NCBI RefSeq assembly: GCF_030247185.1
Contig: NC_080572.1
Span: 40,888,896 to 40,952,895 of the forward strand
Source: Malaya genurostris
Taxonomy: Eukaryota; Arthropoda; Insecta; Diptera; Culicidae
DNA: 64,000 bases
Direction: 5' to 3'
The notes under the pieces are model-generated. The model was not told the origin of the DNA and did no database searches. It was given only the letters and a program-made list of their open reading frames with translations. Of the stretch, positions 24,962-34,999 are shown one piece after another (position 1 is the stretch's first letter; the number at the start of each line of letters is the position of its first letter). The translations under genes were made by a program, and so were the position numbers.

Positions 24962-25167
24962 TTTAGATTCTATGGAATAATTTTATGGTTTTAATTTTTC
25001 TTTTCGATCCGACTGTTCCGAAATTACAGGATAATGAGCGATTGAAATTCCAAACTGTCACTTTGAACGACGGTTCTTTAAATAATTTCTTGCAAACTAA
25101 AAACACTGAAGAATATTCATGCAGAAAACATATAAGGATTGATAAAAAAAACGGTACCATCTCATTG
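24962..25167 (-). repeat. Diverged repeat A, part 2 of 3
   Basis: Resumes the diverged repeat A after the I-like insertion: ACAGGATAATGAGCGATTGA, ACACTGAAGAATATTCATGC and GGATTGATAAAAAAAACGGT match the reverse complement of the first ~230 bases of copies 1-3. It ends at the CATTG duplicated by the palindromic element. Confidence 0.75.
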
Positions 25168-26406
25168 CACAGTGGAAAAAAAACCCAGGAGACCCGCAAA
25201 GAAATCGGAAACCATGGAAAAAGGCAACAAACAAGAGTTTTTTTTCTTATGTAACAAAATCCAAGAAATTCAATGGAATGGTTTTAAATGGCCGCACGAA
25301 TCGCCATCCTGCTCGTTTTACCCCAAAATGCCCAGCAGTTTTAGGGTTTTCTGTAGTATTTGTTCTGTAACTTGAAAAGAAATCGAATGCGGTCTACTGT
25401 AATAGCTTTTTTTCAACTAACAATAATCGCACTTCGGTTGTACCTCATGGGTTACGATAACCACTGCGCAAAGCTGCTGAAATAGCTTGATTTATGTAAA
25501 AATGTCTGGAGAATCGAATGGAAGAGTGTGCACTGGCCGCAAGAAATGTTTTGGTGGCTATTTACCCCCTTTCCTCCATTTCATGATATCTTATTGTAAA
25601 TCGTCCTAAAATCTCAGCAAAACTTATCGGAAGTTTACTAAATATAGCTTATCTTATATAAAAAAGTCTGTAGAATCGAATGCCAGAACTTATACTGGCC
25701 GCACGAAACGTTTTGATGACTGTTTTACCCCATTTCCTCCATTTTATGGTATTTTATTGGAAATCGGTCTTAAATCATGGTAAAACTTATTGGAAGTTGA
25801 CTAAATTTAGCTTATTTTATGTAAAAAAGTCTGTTGAATCGAATGCCAGAATTTATACTGGTCGTTCGGGTGATTATTTTACCCCAATTCCTCTATTCCA
25901 TGATATCTTATTGTAAATCGTCCTTAAATCTCGGTGAAATTGTCATCAAAACGTTTCGTGCGGCCAGTGTAGGTTCTTCCTTTCGATTCTCCAGACTTTT
26001 TTACATGAGATGAGCTGGATTTAGCAAACTTGCAAGAAGTTTTACCAAGATTTAAGGACGATTTACAGTAATGATCTCATGAAATGGAGGAATCAGGGTA
26101 AAATAGTCACCAAAACGTTTCGTGTGGCCAGTGTGGGTTCTTCTAATCGATTCTTCAGACATTTTTACATGAAAGTAGGCTATTCCAGAATACCGCACTC
26201 GATTTATATTCAAGTTACATAGCGAATGTGTAAGGAAACCCCAAAACTGCTGTACATTTGGGGTGAAACGTGCGGCCATTGTAAACCATTCCATTGAATT
26301 CTTTGGACATTTTTACATAAGAAACGCTCTAGTTTGTTGACCTATCTCAATTAGTTCACGAGTTACAGAATTCTTTGCGGGTTTTCATAGATTTTTTCCC
26401 ACTGTG
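25168..26406. mobile_element. Palindromic (foldback) element with CACAGTG ends: candidate non-autonomous Transib
   Basis: The left end reads CACAGTGGAAAAAAAACCC and the reverse complement of the right end reads CACAGTGGGAAAAAATCTAT. CATTG is duplicated on both sides (25163-25167, 26407-26411), and the diverged repeat A sequence resumes on the right, so the borders are clear. A 5-base duplication and a CACWRTG start are known marks of Transib, the superfamily related to RAG; the assignment is inference. The arms are homologous over most of their length (CCGCAAAGAA, AACAAACNAGAG, TTCAATGGAATGGTTT and GTAACTTGAA blocks appear in both, inverted). A 163-base tandem unit fills the centre. No transposase frame. 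Confidence 0.65.
25504..25945 (+). repeat. Tandem array of a ~163-base unit, with inverted units to the right
   Basis: GTCTG(G/T)(A/T)GAATCGAATG starts units at 25504, 25666 and 25829 (periods 162 and 163). Each carries CTGGCCGCACGAAACGTTTT-like and TACCCCATTTCCTCC-like blocks. After about 25945 the same blocks run inverted (AAAACGTTTCGTGCGGCCAG near 25958-25980 and 26112-26133), making the centre of the palindrome. Open frames of ~80 codons arise from the repeat and are not genes. Confidence 0.85.
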
Positions 26407-26411
26407 CATTG

Positions 26412-26445
26412 CTTGGAGAATTAAATATGTTTTTTGAATTGCTTC
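26412..26445 (-). repeat. Diverged repeat A, part 3 of 3 (outer end)
   Basis: CTTGGAGAATTAAATATGTT aligns with the reverse complement of the outer end of repeat A (CTAGGTGGATTAAACACGTT). Finding it right after the second CATTG confirms that the palindromic element inserted into repeat A. Confidence 0.6.
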
Positions 26446-28036
26446 TTTGGTAAATTTTTTAATTTTTTGAATTCATAGAACTTTTGTCAGAGTGCGTATT
26501 TTTAAAAGTGGATGATTTGAAGAAAGTGAATACCGCCTACCACCTAGGCCCTTTCACGCGCAAATGACAGTCATGAAGTTAGGCTGTAGTCATCATGCTG
26601 TCGAGAATACACTTTGTACAACAAGAAGAAAAAAATAATTTTCCCTTCGAAAGCTATAGTGACAGTTTAATTAGGTTATCTTTGGAAATGCTGCCTTGAC
26701 TCAATGAAGCGAATGCATTATATTGAAAATATCAAGTTGAAAAAGCAGCAAATCATAATTGAAGAGAAGTAAAAGGAAAATAAATCGAAAATATGATAAT
26801 GCAACTCAAGTTCTGCCTAATCAAATTAAATCAATTTGCTGCAAAATGTTGGCATTCTTATCGAGCAATGAGCGTGTAAAAGTTTAGTGAAACCAGCAGA
26901 CTAGCAGCTTCAGCGGTGCAATTAATAACATTAACGAAAAGTTATCAGCACTCATTACGGTGCGAAAAGACGGTCTGGTGGGGAGGGCGCGACTAATACA
27001 AATCTTACCAGAAGGCGGCGGAAAGCTGTTCATATGCGTAGGTGCTCGTGAGCTGCTAAATCCTGTATGCTTAATCAGCTTATCAGCGTTAGTAAGTTTG
27101 TGAATGATGAATGACTTTCCAGAGACTGGCTGCATTCACCGAACAAGCAATGGGCTCTTTTAGCCCCGAACTAGTGGTGATCAATTCACCAGTCGATTGT
27201 TGAATTCGTTGAAGTGAATTTCGGGCCTAGTTTTTCGACGATTGGTACTTCGCGTAGACTCCTCGTGTTCCCGGAGTTGAATAATATTCCATAGAGCATC
27301 CCTACAGTAATGGCAGTAACATCTTAGACACGCACCAAAACAGCACAAGCGTGAAGAAGGAGTTTCGACGGAGCAAACTGGATTTTTATTACCGAAGGCA
27401 AGTTAGCTTAATGAAATTTGTATGAGCAATGGAATGCCTGAATGATTTCTTTAATTTATCATAGAGAAAGCATATTACTCTGAGTTGTCATATCAAGTTC
27501 ATAAAAAGGAATTTCTCTGGTATAACTGAGAAAATTTGAATGTGTGAAAACGTTCTTGGAATTCTGCTAGCTTCATGAGTTTTTTATGAATACAATTTAC
27601 ATATTTGCTTAAGGAGGCCGATTCCGCAAATCAAACACAGCGTATGCCATTTATTAGGTTGTACCATGTTTGATGAATACGATAATTGCATTGGTAATGC
27701 AATTTCCTTACATGTATTCATAACGACTTACCAAGAGTATTAGGTTCAGTTTGCCTGTTTGGCCGTTTTATATTGCTAGTAATATGAATGTTTTCCTGTG
27801 ATTTTACACATTTTTTTTGTGTCATTTTTTCTGTCACATGCCGTCAAAATAATAGCGACACAGTTTCTTGCACCAGTGCAAGTTTCAAGTTTTATTCCAT
27901 GGAAATCGTATTCGCGACACATTATTTCATCAGAAGAGCAAAGCCGCTGAATCTCATCGGTTGCTGATAACAATTTTTTGGTGAGCAGTGCTCTAGTGAT
28001 TAGAACATGTGAGAAATGGTTTCGGCATTGTTCTAA
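26446..28036. other. Unique-looking DNA without recognisable gene
   Basis: About 1.6 kb. Short frames of 65-83 codons show no domain. No repeat seen elsewhere in the window. Possibly host intron or intergenic DNA. Confidence 0.4.
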
Positions 28037-28661
28037 TCAGTGTTGGTGATTGCCGAAAATTTGACAAAAGCTGCTCGATTTTTATCTGTATTGTATACAA
28101 CATTTTCAATCCGGTAGAAGATGCTACAAGAACTCGAGTCTCTCAATGCATGAACCGCATTTCTTCGCTCCACTTTATACTCTGAGCATTTCACGGCCCT
28201 TAGAAAAATTACAGTCTGACAATGATTGGTGCTGTGTGGAATTTCCCAAGAGAGAATCGCAAGTTGACAATTATCGCAGAAAATCGAAACATGATTCAAC
28301 TTGATGATTCTCATACTAGGTTGCAATGTTTCAAAACACGTGTGTGGAGCATTCACATACATTTCCATAGACACAACTTATATAAAGGTTATATGCACAT
28401 AGTTAGAATAAGCGGCAATAGTAAAATGATTCTATCGCAATTATCCACTGCCCATACACAATCGGATCACGAAACGAGAATAAGCGACCGTTTGTTGCAT
28501 CAGAGAGAATCCCCACAGCAGCGAGCTAACCTTTGATTCTCAGACAGGTCATCGAGAGAAATTCGCTCTCGCACTGGTGTCTATTCTATGTTAAATGAAC
28601 CATGCCGGTTTTTTGTTGCTGCGATGATAACCGTCTCTCTTTGATGGCACTTATTGAATCG
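28037..28661 (+). repeat. Repeat D, copy 1
   Basis: Homology with 41764-42383 starts sharply at CAGTGTTGGTGATTGCCGA and covers about 620 bases in the same orientation, including TGATTGGTGCTGTGTGGAA, CATGCACATAGTTAGAATAA-like and AGAGAAATTCGCTCTCGCAC blocks. Past the shared part, 28690-28770 holds a TATA-like ACTATAAAAGCC. This could be the 5' end of a retroelement, but no gag or pol follows. Class unknown. Confidence 0.6.
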
Positions 28662-28767
28662 TGTGAAGAGTTGCGAGTGAGCGTTCTTTGATACTATAAA
28701 AGCCATCCTTGGATCTAATTCTTCTTCGCTGCCCGCTGCAAGCACGGCACTGTTTGATGGTATGGTT

Positions 28768-28992
28768 TTTTTTTCAATAATATAATATAATTTTAAGGCA
28801 CACTGCTTAAGCTTGCCAAGATGCCAAGGGTATTTTCTAATCTTAATTAATCACTAACTTAAAACTAGAATAATATCATTAGGTAATGGCGTTTCGGGGT
28901 CGAGCTTTCGGCTGTGGCCGGTGAATTGAATATAGCAAGTCAGTCAGATAACGCTGGAGAATATCTATGTTGGTCGCATCCATCAGTCCGTG
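28768..28992 (-). mobile_element. Short retroposon, copy 1
   Basis: A T run at 28768-28776 followed by the reverse complement of the insert at 61525-61767: shared blocks include CCCTTGGCATCTT, AGCAGTGTGCCTTAAA, CTAGTTTTAAGTTAGT and TTCACCGGCC. Both copies begin at about the same 5' point, so this may be a short retroposon unit in its own right or a recurrent 5' truncation of a longer element. Confidence 0.6.
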
Positions 28993-30975
28993 TGGGTCCG
29001 CGGGAAACACCCCCAGACTATGAAAACTCGGCTGGTGGCTCGAATGCTGGTCATCAAATATGGACTTTTTGAATCTTCACCAGTAGAACCAGAAAAAAAA
29101 TCATCTCTTAGAGCTTACGTCATGGGAGTTCAAACGAACCTACGTAGGAAACCCATGAATTTTTGGTACTTGGTGAATTCGAAACGAAAATGTTCAATCA
29201 TTTCTCAGAACGTTTGCCTAGACGGAGTGACGTCCACATCAACTTAAGACTCTTGTGAGTTGTTTGACAAGTTCTTCGCTACCGAGTTTACTGAAAATAC
29301 GGCCTCCAACATCGAAGCTGCCGATCACTGCATCGGATGTTCCTGAAAACTTGGTGGATTTGAGTACATTTGTAATCACTCCCGAAATGATCGAAACTGA
29401 AGAGCTCGTACTCGGCTGGGCCTAACGGAATTCCATCTGTCGTTTATATTCGCTGTGCAACTGCTCTGATCGAACCATTATGTTATGTTTTTAACAAATC
29501 GTTCGAGCATGGTATATTTCCAACGATATGGAAGCAGTCGTTCATGTTTCCAATCTATAAAAATGGTGATCGAAAGTACGTGAGAAATTATCGTGCTGCT
29601 TCCAAACTGTTCCAAATAGTTGTCAGCTCTGTTGTTCTCTCTCATACAAAAAAGTTATATATCAATCGATCCGTTAGTACAAATTTGTTCGATTTTACCT
29701 CGACCTGCTTTTCGCGGATGGAGGAAAGGGTACTAATTGATGCAGTGTACACCGATCTAAAAGCGGCATTTGATCGTATAGACCACCGAATTCTATTACC
29801 TAAACTGATGTGACTTGGGGCTTCACACAAGTTCGTTGAATGACTGAGTTCTTAATTGTGTGGTAGAGTTCTACGTGTACAGTTGGGAACCTCCGTTTCA
29901 TCTCCGTTTATAAATAAATCAGGAGTTCTACAAGGTAGTAATATGGGTCCCCTTCTGTTCGCACTGGTTTTTAACGATGCCGCTTTGCTGCTTGGTTATG
30001 GATGCAAGCTGTCCTACGCCGATGATTTGAAACTGTACTCAGTAATTCGTAATTATGAGAACTGCGTTCATCTTCAAGAATGGTTAGATGAATTTGTCGC
30101 ATGGTGTCGACGAAACCATCTTGTGATCAGCATTGCCAAATGTCAAGTAATACCATTTCACCGAATACTTCATCCATTAATCTTCGACTACAAAATTGAT
30201 GGACAAAAACTTACTAGAGTTGATCATGTTAACGACCTTGGTGTTGTATTGGATGCAAAACTTACCTTTAATCAGCATCGCTCTGCTTTAATATCTAAGG
30301 CAACGAAACAACTCGGATTCATAGCTAAAATCGGCAGAGATTTCAAGATCCGCATTGTTTGAAGGCGTTATACTGTTCCTTAGTGCGGCCATTGCTGGAA
30401 AATGCCAGTCCATATCAACTTGTTTGGAACTTGCGAATTAAGCGTGTTCAAAACATATTTATACGACAGTTTCACTTTTTCTGTACCATTTAATTCCACT
30501 GTTTCACTGTCACGTTATTACACTTTCACAGAGTCACTATACATTAATGAAGCATAACAAACGTTACAATACAGATAGGCGTATTTCGGAATGTTACTTA
30601 CATCCTTCTTCAGTGTATCGGTTTTATCGGTAAAAAATAGTGATATTTATTCGGCTTGCGCTAAGAGATCTCCCCTGACGAAATCCCTGGGATCTACTAC
30701 CGTACCCTGATCTATGTCGCCTGTTAGCTCTTGACACCCTGGAACGACGAAGGAAAATTCAACAAGCTGCGTTTGTGGCGAAGATTATCAACGGCGAAAA
30801 CGACTCTCCAAAAATCCTGTCCCTCATCGACTTTCCCACTTCACAACGAACTCTACGATCAACAGGCTTGCTTCAACGAAGATTCCATCCGACGTCGTTT
30901 GGAGCCAACGAACCTATTGCAGTATGTGTTCGAACTTCCTCCTTAGCAGAGAAGTCTATCTCCTCTGTGTGACGA
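28993..30975 (+). pseudogene. Jockey-like non-LTR reverse transcriptase, broken
   Basis: Plus-strand reading in shifting frames gives FWYLVNSKRK (end of the linker after the endonuclease, ~29160), SAGPNGIPSVVYIRC (~29410), WKQSFMFPIYKNGDRKYV (~29530-29585), VYTDLKAAFDRIDH (motif A with catalytic Asp, ~29748-29790), GVLQGSNMGPLLFAL (motif B, Pro changed to Leu, ~29930-29970), YADDLKLYS (motif C intact, ~30016-30042) and the thumb DLGVVLDAKLTFNQH. A ~190-base insertion (30456-30650) separates this from LDTLERRRKIQQAAFVAKI (~30735-30785) and FGANEPIAVC. Stops and frameshifts throughout. The endonuclease and ORF1 are missing, as in a 5'-truncated copy. Clade from memory. Confidence 0.8.
30456..30650. 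mobile_element. Unclassified ~190-base insertion in the Jockey-like pseudogene
   Basis: The protein reading stops at RIKRVQNIFIR and resumes at ALRDLP about 190 bases later. ATATTTAT occurs at both borders (near 30446 and 30643), a possible 8-base duplication. Inside, minus strand carries ACTGAAGAAGGATGTAAGTA. No clear inverted ends. Identity unknown. Confidence 0.45.
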
Positions 30976-31721
30976 AGAGCAAGCAAAATTTCTCCCCTCG
31001 CACTGACAACTTAAACGAGAGCTCTTCTCTTTCACATTTATACACCACTGTTGTATAAAGTGTGCACGCATCATGAGTGCGTTTGTTTATTTCCGTTTAC
31101 CTCTTCCACTGAATCGCACCAAAGTGCTAGAGCATTAGCTAATAAATTCTCTGAGGTGGATGCAGATACTTTCACAGAAGTGTACACGCCGGTGAGCACT
31201 CTGGTGTATGGTTTGCGTAGAAGAAGCGTGGACACGCAAAATCAGCAAAATAAAACAATTCAAAAAAAAAAAAATTTCGGTTTTCCTTGCAAATTTTTCA
31301 TAGCAAGGCCAGATCTACTCTCTATTAATTGAAGTTCACAGAAGTGTTCGCTCACCATCACGCGCCAGTGGTCACTTGGGTGTATTTAGACGAGAGCGCG
31401 TGTGAGCGATTCATAGGAAGAGAATGTGTTTCACTCGCGCCAGCTGCTTTAACCACAAGCACACACTCAAATGCTGTCTATTCGACACTGAGAAGAAGTG
31501 CGCTTGCCTCTTTGTGCGGTGCTTCGTTTTTTGCATCCTCGGTGTGGACAAGAATCTGACTCCAGCGTGTATCACTCTGGTGAAATGCCATCTCTGAGTC
31601 CGTAGTAGAAAATTTATTTGATTTTGGTGAGTCATCATATAACTTTGTTCAGAAAAAGTCGCAATCCTCGATTTTAGAAACTTGATCTTATATTCATTTA
31701 AACTTTTAATGTTTGATGAAA
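30976..31721. other. Unassigned DNA
   Basis: Several overlapping open frames of 76-104 codons on both strands, none with a domain. No repeat elsewhere in the window was recognised. Confidence 0.35.
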
Positions 31722-31936
31722 GCAAAAAAAAGTCTTGGCATTACATTCCTTTTGTGGAATTTGGCCTTTCTGTTGTAACAGACTTCGCAGCCGATTCTTA
31801 GTGTACAGAATCATTGCATGGCTAGTACTATGGATCCTACTGACACTAAGAATCCTTCCAGGTCGGGGCTCGAACATACGACAACTGGCTTGTAAGACCA
31901 GCGTCCTATGCATTAAACCGCCAACCCGGGATTCTG
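31722..31936 (-). mobile_element. tRNA-derived SINE, copy 1, complete with target duplication
   Basis: On minus the unit begins TCCCGGGTTGGCGGTTTAAT (A-box region) with GTTCGAGCCCCGACC as B box and ends AATGTAATGCCAAGACTT plus an A run. ATGTTTGATGAAA flanks it (31709-31721 and 31937-31949), an exact 13-base target duplication. Related copies are at 48078-48242 and 57676-57862. The general structure is like the Feilai-type SINEs of Aedes, but I do not claim the name. Confidence 0.85.
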
Positions 31937-31949
31937 ATGTTTGATGAAA

Positions 31950-32884
31950 CAACAAACAAATAAACAAATTAGATCGAGTACGAGGTATTGCTAACGTTGT
32001 TGGTATTCTTAACGTTAACGTTGGATGATGTCATTTACCAACGTCTTAGATGCCATGGAAATGATACTGAATAATGGAAAATAGGTGCCACACCAGATGA
32101 ATGGTAGTGAAAAGAGCATTTCTGAATTGCTGCTACTACTGTTAAAAAAAAAATCGTTTCCGCATCTTAGTGTAACTAGAAGATTTGAAACCTATAGAAA
32201 CAATTAACGGTTGAGGACAGTATGTTTTAGAGTTATGATTTCCCGTTTCAAAAAAAAATCGGAATAGGTGACGAATATCGAGCGACCTGATAGTATTTTT
32301 AGGGTTAGTTCGAAATATTCGGTGACCTTTTCATAGTGATTCATTGACCGTAGCGTTCGTGTAGCTTTTTTTTTTTACCAAAGAGCGGCCACAGACTGTA
32401 ATGATCAGAATTGTGCGCCTTAACTTGTTTATCAAATATATCTACTTTCAAAACTTGCATAAAAAATCTACCGTCAGAAAGTTTTTCATAGTTTTTGTGA
32501 AAGTAAATCTGGCACAATGCATTTGCCAGTTATGATTTCATAGTCGGATTTGTCAGTATGATAACGTTTTCGGCTTAAAACTGTCTGACTCAATTTGCAA
32601 CTAACTAGATGGAATTTCAAACTCATGCACAAATGCATAGTTTCAACACAAATTTTTATGAGGTAGCATGTTTTCGAACATATATAATTTTAATGTTAAT
32701 CTAGACATTGTTGTTGCCAAAAACATAAATTTTAAAAGAAAAGTATTTGTTTTGAGTTGCTTTATCGAAATAAAGTACAACATACAATGTTTATTTTTTG
32801 CAATGACTGAGTGGAAACATATATTGGGGCAGCCAAATGAATGAGAAACTCACAGAAAAGATGATTTTTTGGAAAAAGATACAC
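31950..32884. other. Unassigned AT-rich DNA
   Basis: Poly-T and poly-A interrupted sequence without coding signal, repeat or RNA gene that I can recognise. Confidence 0.4.
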
Positions 32885-33245
32885 TCAGAGACAGGATTCG
32901 AAACTGCGTTTTTACGCATTCCGTGCATACGCGCTACCCTAAGCCTTGTGATAAACACGACTGAGTTTGATAAAGCGTACATCGAGCATGGTCTAAATCC
33001 TAGCCGCCTCACAACTGGTATCATATATCCAGTCATCCTTTCTGTTCATCATACCTGTCCTACACAGTGCTTGAGCGAAATAATAGGTATAGAGCAAGAA
33101 GACTAGTGCTTGGTGTCTGATGAACAGAAAGGATAACCATATAAAACTGACGAAAATCGTTTGTAGGCAACAGGTCTCGAACCTACGTTATTATGCAATC
33201 CGTGCATACGCGTTAGCCATTTCCGCCACCCTGAGTTGTGATAGA
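32885..33245 (-). mobile_element. Two tRNA-derived SINE heads in tandem
   Basis: On minus, GGTGGCGGAAATGGCTAACG with GGTAGGTTCGAGACC-like B box (AGGTTCGAGACC) lies at about 33160-33240. A second, weaker head with TAGCGCGTATGCACGG and GTTTCGAATCC lies at 32888-32950. Both share CGTATGCACGGA. Between them an inverted pair (CCTTTCTGTTCATCA and TGATGAACAGAAAGG) could form a hairpin. They look like dimeric or two successive SINE copies; neither folds clearly as a functional tRNA. Confidence 0.55.
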
Positions 33246-33334
33246 GTCTTTAAATGCTTTCTTTCTCGTTAAATTGCATACAAAAATAGCACAAGCGATG
33301 ATTTCAAAGGCTTATACGGTGACCTTCAGACGAT

Positions 33335-33815
33335 TGTTTTTTGTAAAAAGTTAGTTTCCCCTTACTGAATCCCATCCAAACTTTGAGCCTCAAGCGCGTA
33401 AACAGTCACGTACCCAGAGATGGAGCCCGAGGGGCCCGGGCCCCTCTCGAAATCAAAAACAGATATATAATTATTTAGAAGGTCTAAGACATGGTTTGCA
33501 GAAACAGCAAGGCAGTAAACGTAAAGGAAAGTAATACAATAACAGTTCCAATGGAAAAGTTCAAAGTGTCTGCTAAAAACACCCGTGAAAGGCACACCGA
33601 GAATTAGGTATATAAGCAATCTTCAGTAACATTATTATTTTTATCTTTGGGCCCCTCCCGAAACGAAATCCTGGGTACGGGCCTGCGGGCAAATATAGTT
33701 TTACCGATCGAACTAACAATTTGCATAGTTCCTGTGGAACCCAAAAGGAACACGAACAGTTTGGCGGAGCTAAAATCTAAATTTTGCCCCACCATAATGT
33801 CCAATCAATGACAAA
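33335..33815 (-). repeat. Repeat B, copy 2, interrupted by a MITE
   Basis: Reverse complement of the 17642-17940 repeat: TAAATCCCATACAAACTTT-like, CGATCGAACTAACAATTTGC and TTGCCCCACCATAATGTCC blocks in the matching order. A 283-base MITE splits it. Confidence 0.65.
33403..33685. mobile_element. hAT-like MITE, copy 1
   Basis: The ends are CAGTCACGTACCCAGAGAT and, reversed, CAGGCCCGTACCCAGGAT. Flanks CGCGTAAA (33395-33402) and CGGGCAAA (33686-33693) are a plausible 8-base duplication with two mismatches. 8-base duplications and CAG starts are typical of hAT elements. Repeat B copy 1 shows the site without the insertion. Contains a GGGCCC-rich subterminal region on both sides. Confidence 0.6.
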
Positions 33816-33829
33816 AGCGGTAGTTTCAA

Positions 33830-34590
33830 TATTGTGTTGATTCTTTCATGTACTCATTCAGTCATTTTCTGTTTTGAGTGAAATTCGTATGCTGTGAAAT
33901 ATCGATGAATTCGAATTGGAAGCTTCGAGAATGGATAATGATAGAAAACAATACAACATGATTTTTTTTCTGTTGGTGTTTGTTTTTAAAGTAATTTTGA
34001 AATTCTAAGATATTTTATTCATTTATTTTATTGAAATAGTGACAAAAGAAAATCCCCGAGGCATTATGCACCTTTTGCTTTTCACAAAAGATACCATTTT
34101 TTTTCACTGAAATTTTAATGAAACTGAAAGTCCGCCAGATTACTTTAAAATTTTGGTAGCGATGGTTCAATCATATCTGGAAAAATTAAAAAAAAAACAA
34201 TCATGTGACTGTTATAAGTAATCTTAGATGTTCGTTCCATAGTAATTTTCTAGGGCGAGGAATTAATTATGTAACCAGTGAACTTCTTTGCCAATCATTC
34301 GGGTTTCTAAAATTAGTTCTAATACAGACGATGTATTTGCAATTTTATAGAAAAATCGTCAAATTTATCGTCTCATATTTTTGAGGCAAAACTACTCGAA
34401 TTGTGTGAGGCAAAATGCACAAGAATTCGCTTACAAAAATTATCCAAATTGTGTTTATTTGACCATACGCAAAAATTGGTAAGTATTTTACATCAATATT
34501 AAAAACCTGTTTTAATCCACCAAAAAAGTGGGCACTTTGAAGTCAAATGTTCTTCGTGCTAAAGAACGTTAGAATCTTCGAACCTATTAG
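33830..34590. other. Unassigned AT-rich DNA with a CCACC repeat edge
   Basis: A fragment AACCTGTTTTAATCCACC at 34504-34521 is the edge of the CCACCTAG repeat family. Nothing else was recognised. Confidence 0.4.
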
Positions 34591-34985
34591 AAGCAGAAAC
34601 AACAAAAACGTAATCCGAAACCAGAAGCATCGATCAGGCCGAGTGTGCGAAACCTGTACAATACGATTCTTGCTGGAAATTTGAACTGCATAATCATGGA
34701 CGATGAAACCTACGTGAAACTCGATTACAAATCCTTGCCGGGCCACAATATTATACGGTGCGAGAAGGGCAAGTGTTAAACCAGTCCGAGACATCGATTG
34801 AAGTCAACAAATTTGGTAAGAAAGCTATGGTCTGGCAAGCAATTTGTAACTGCGGTAAGGTTTCGAAACTCTTCATCACCACTGCTTCAATGAACAGCGA
34901 AATATGCACGACTTCTACCCATGATTCGAAGCCACAAGGATCCTGTTGTCTTCTGGCAAGATCTTGCTTCTTGCCACTACTCGAA
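34591..34985 (+). pseudogene. DD37E-like transposase fragment, third lineage
   Basis: Reads KQKQQKRNPKPEASIRPSVR, NLYNTILAGNLNCIIM, DDETYVKLDYKSLPG with the first catalytic Asp, then FGKKAMVWQAICNCGKVSKL in a shifted frame, and FWQDLASCHYSKS with the second Asp in another. The DDETYVK and WQAICNCGK blocks match the ITmD37E copies, but other residues differ. No helix-turn-helix region and no Glu region remain. Frameshifts make it a pseudogene. Confidence 0.7.
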
Positions 34986-34999
34986 ATCAACGGAGAATA

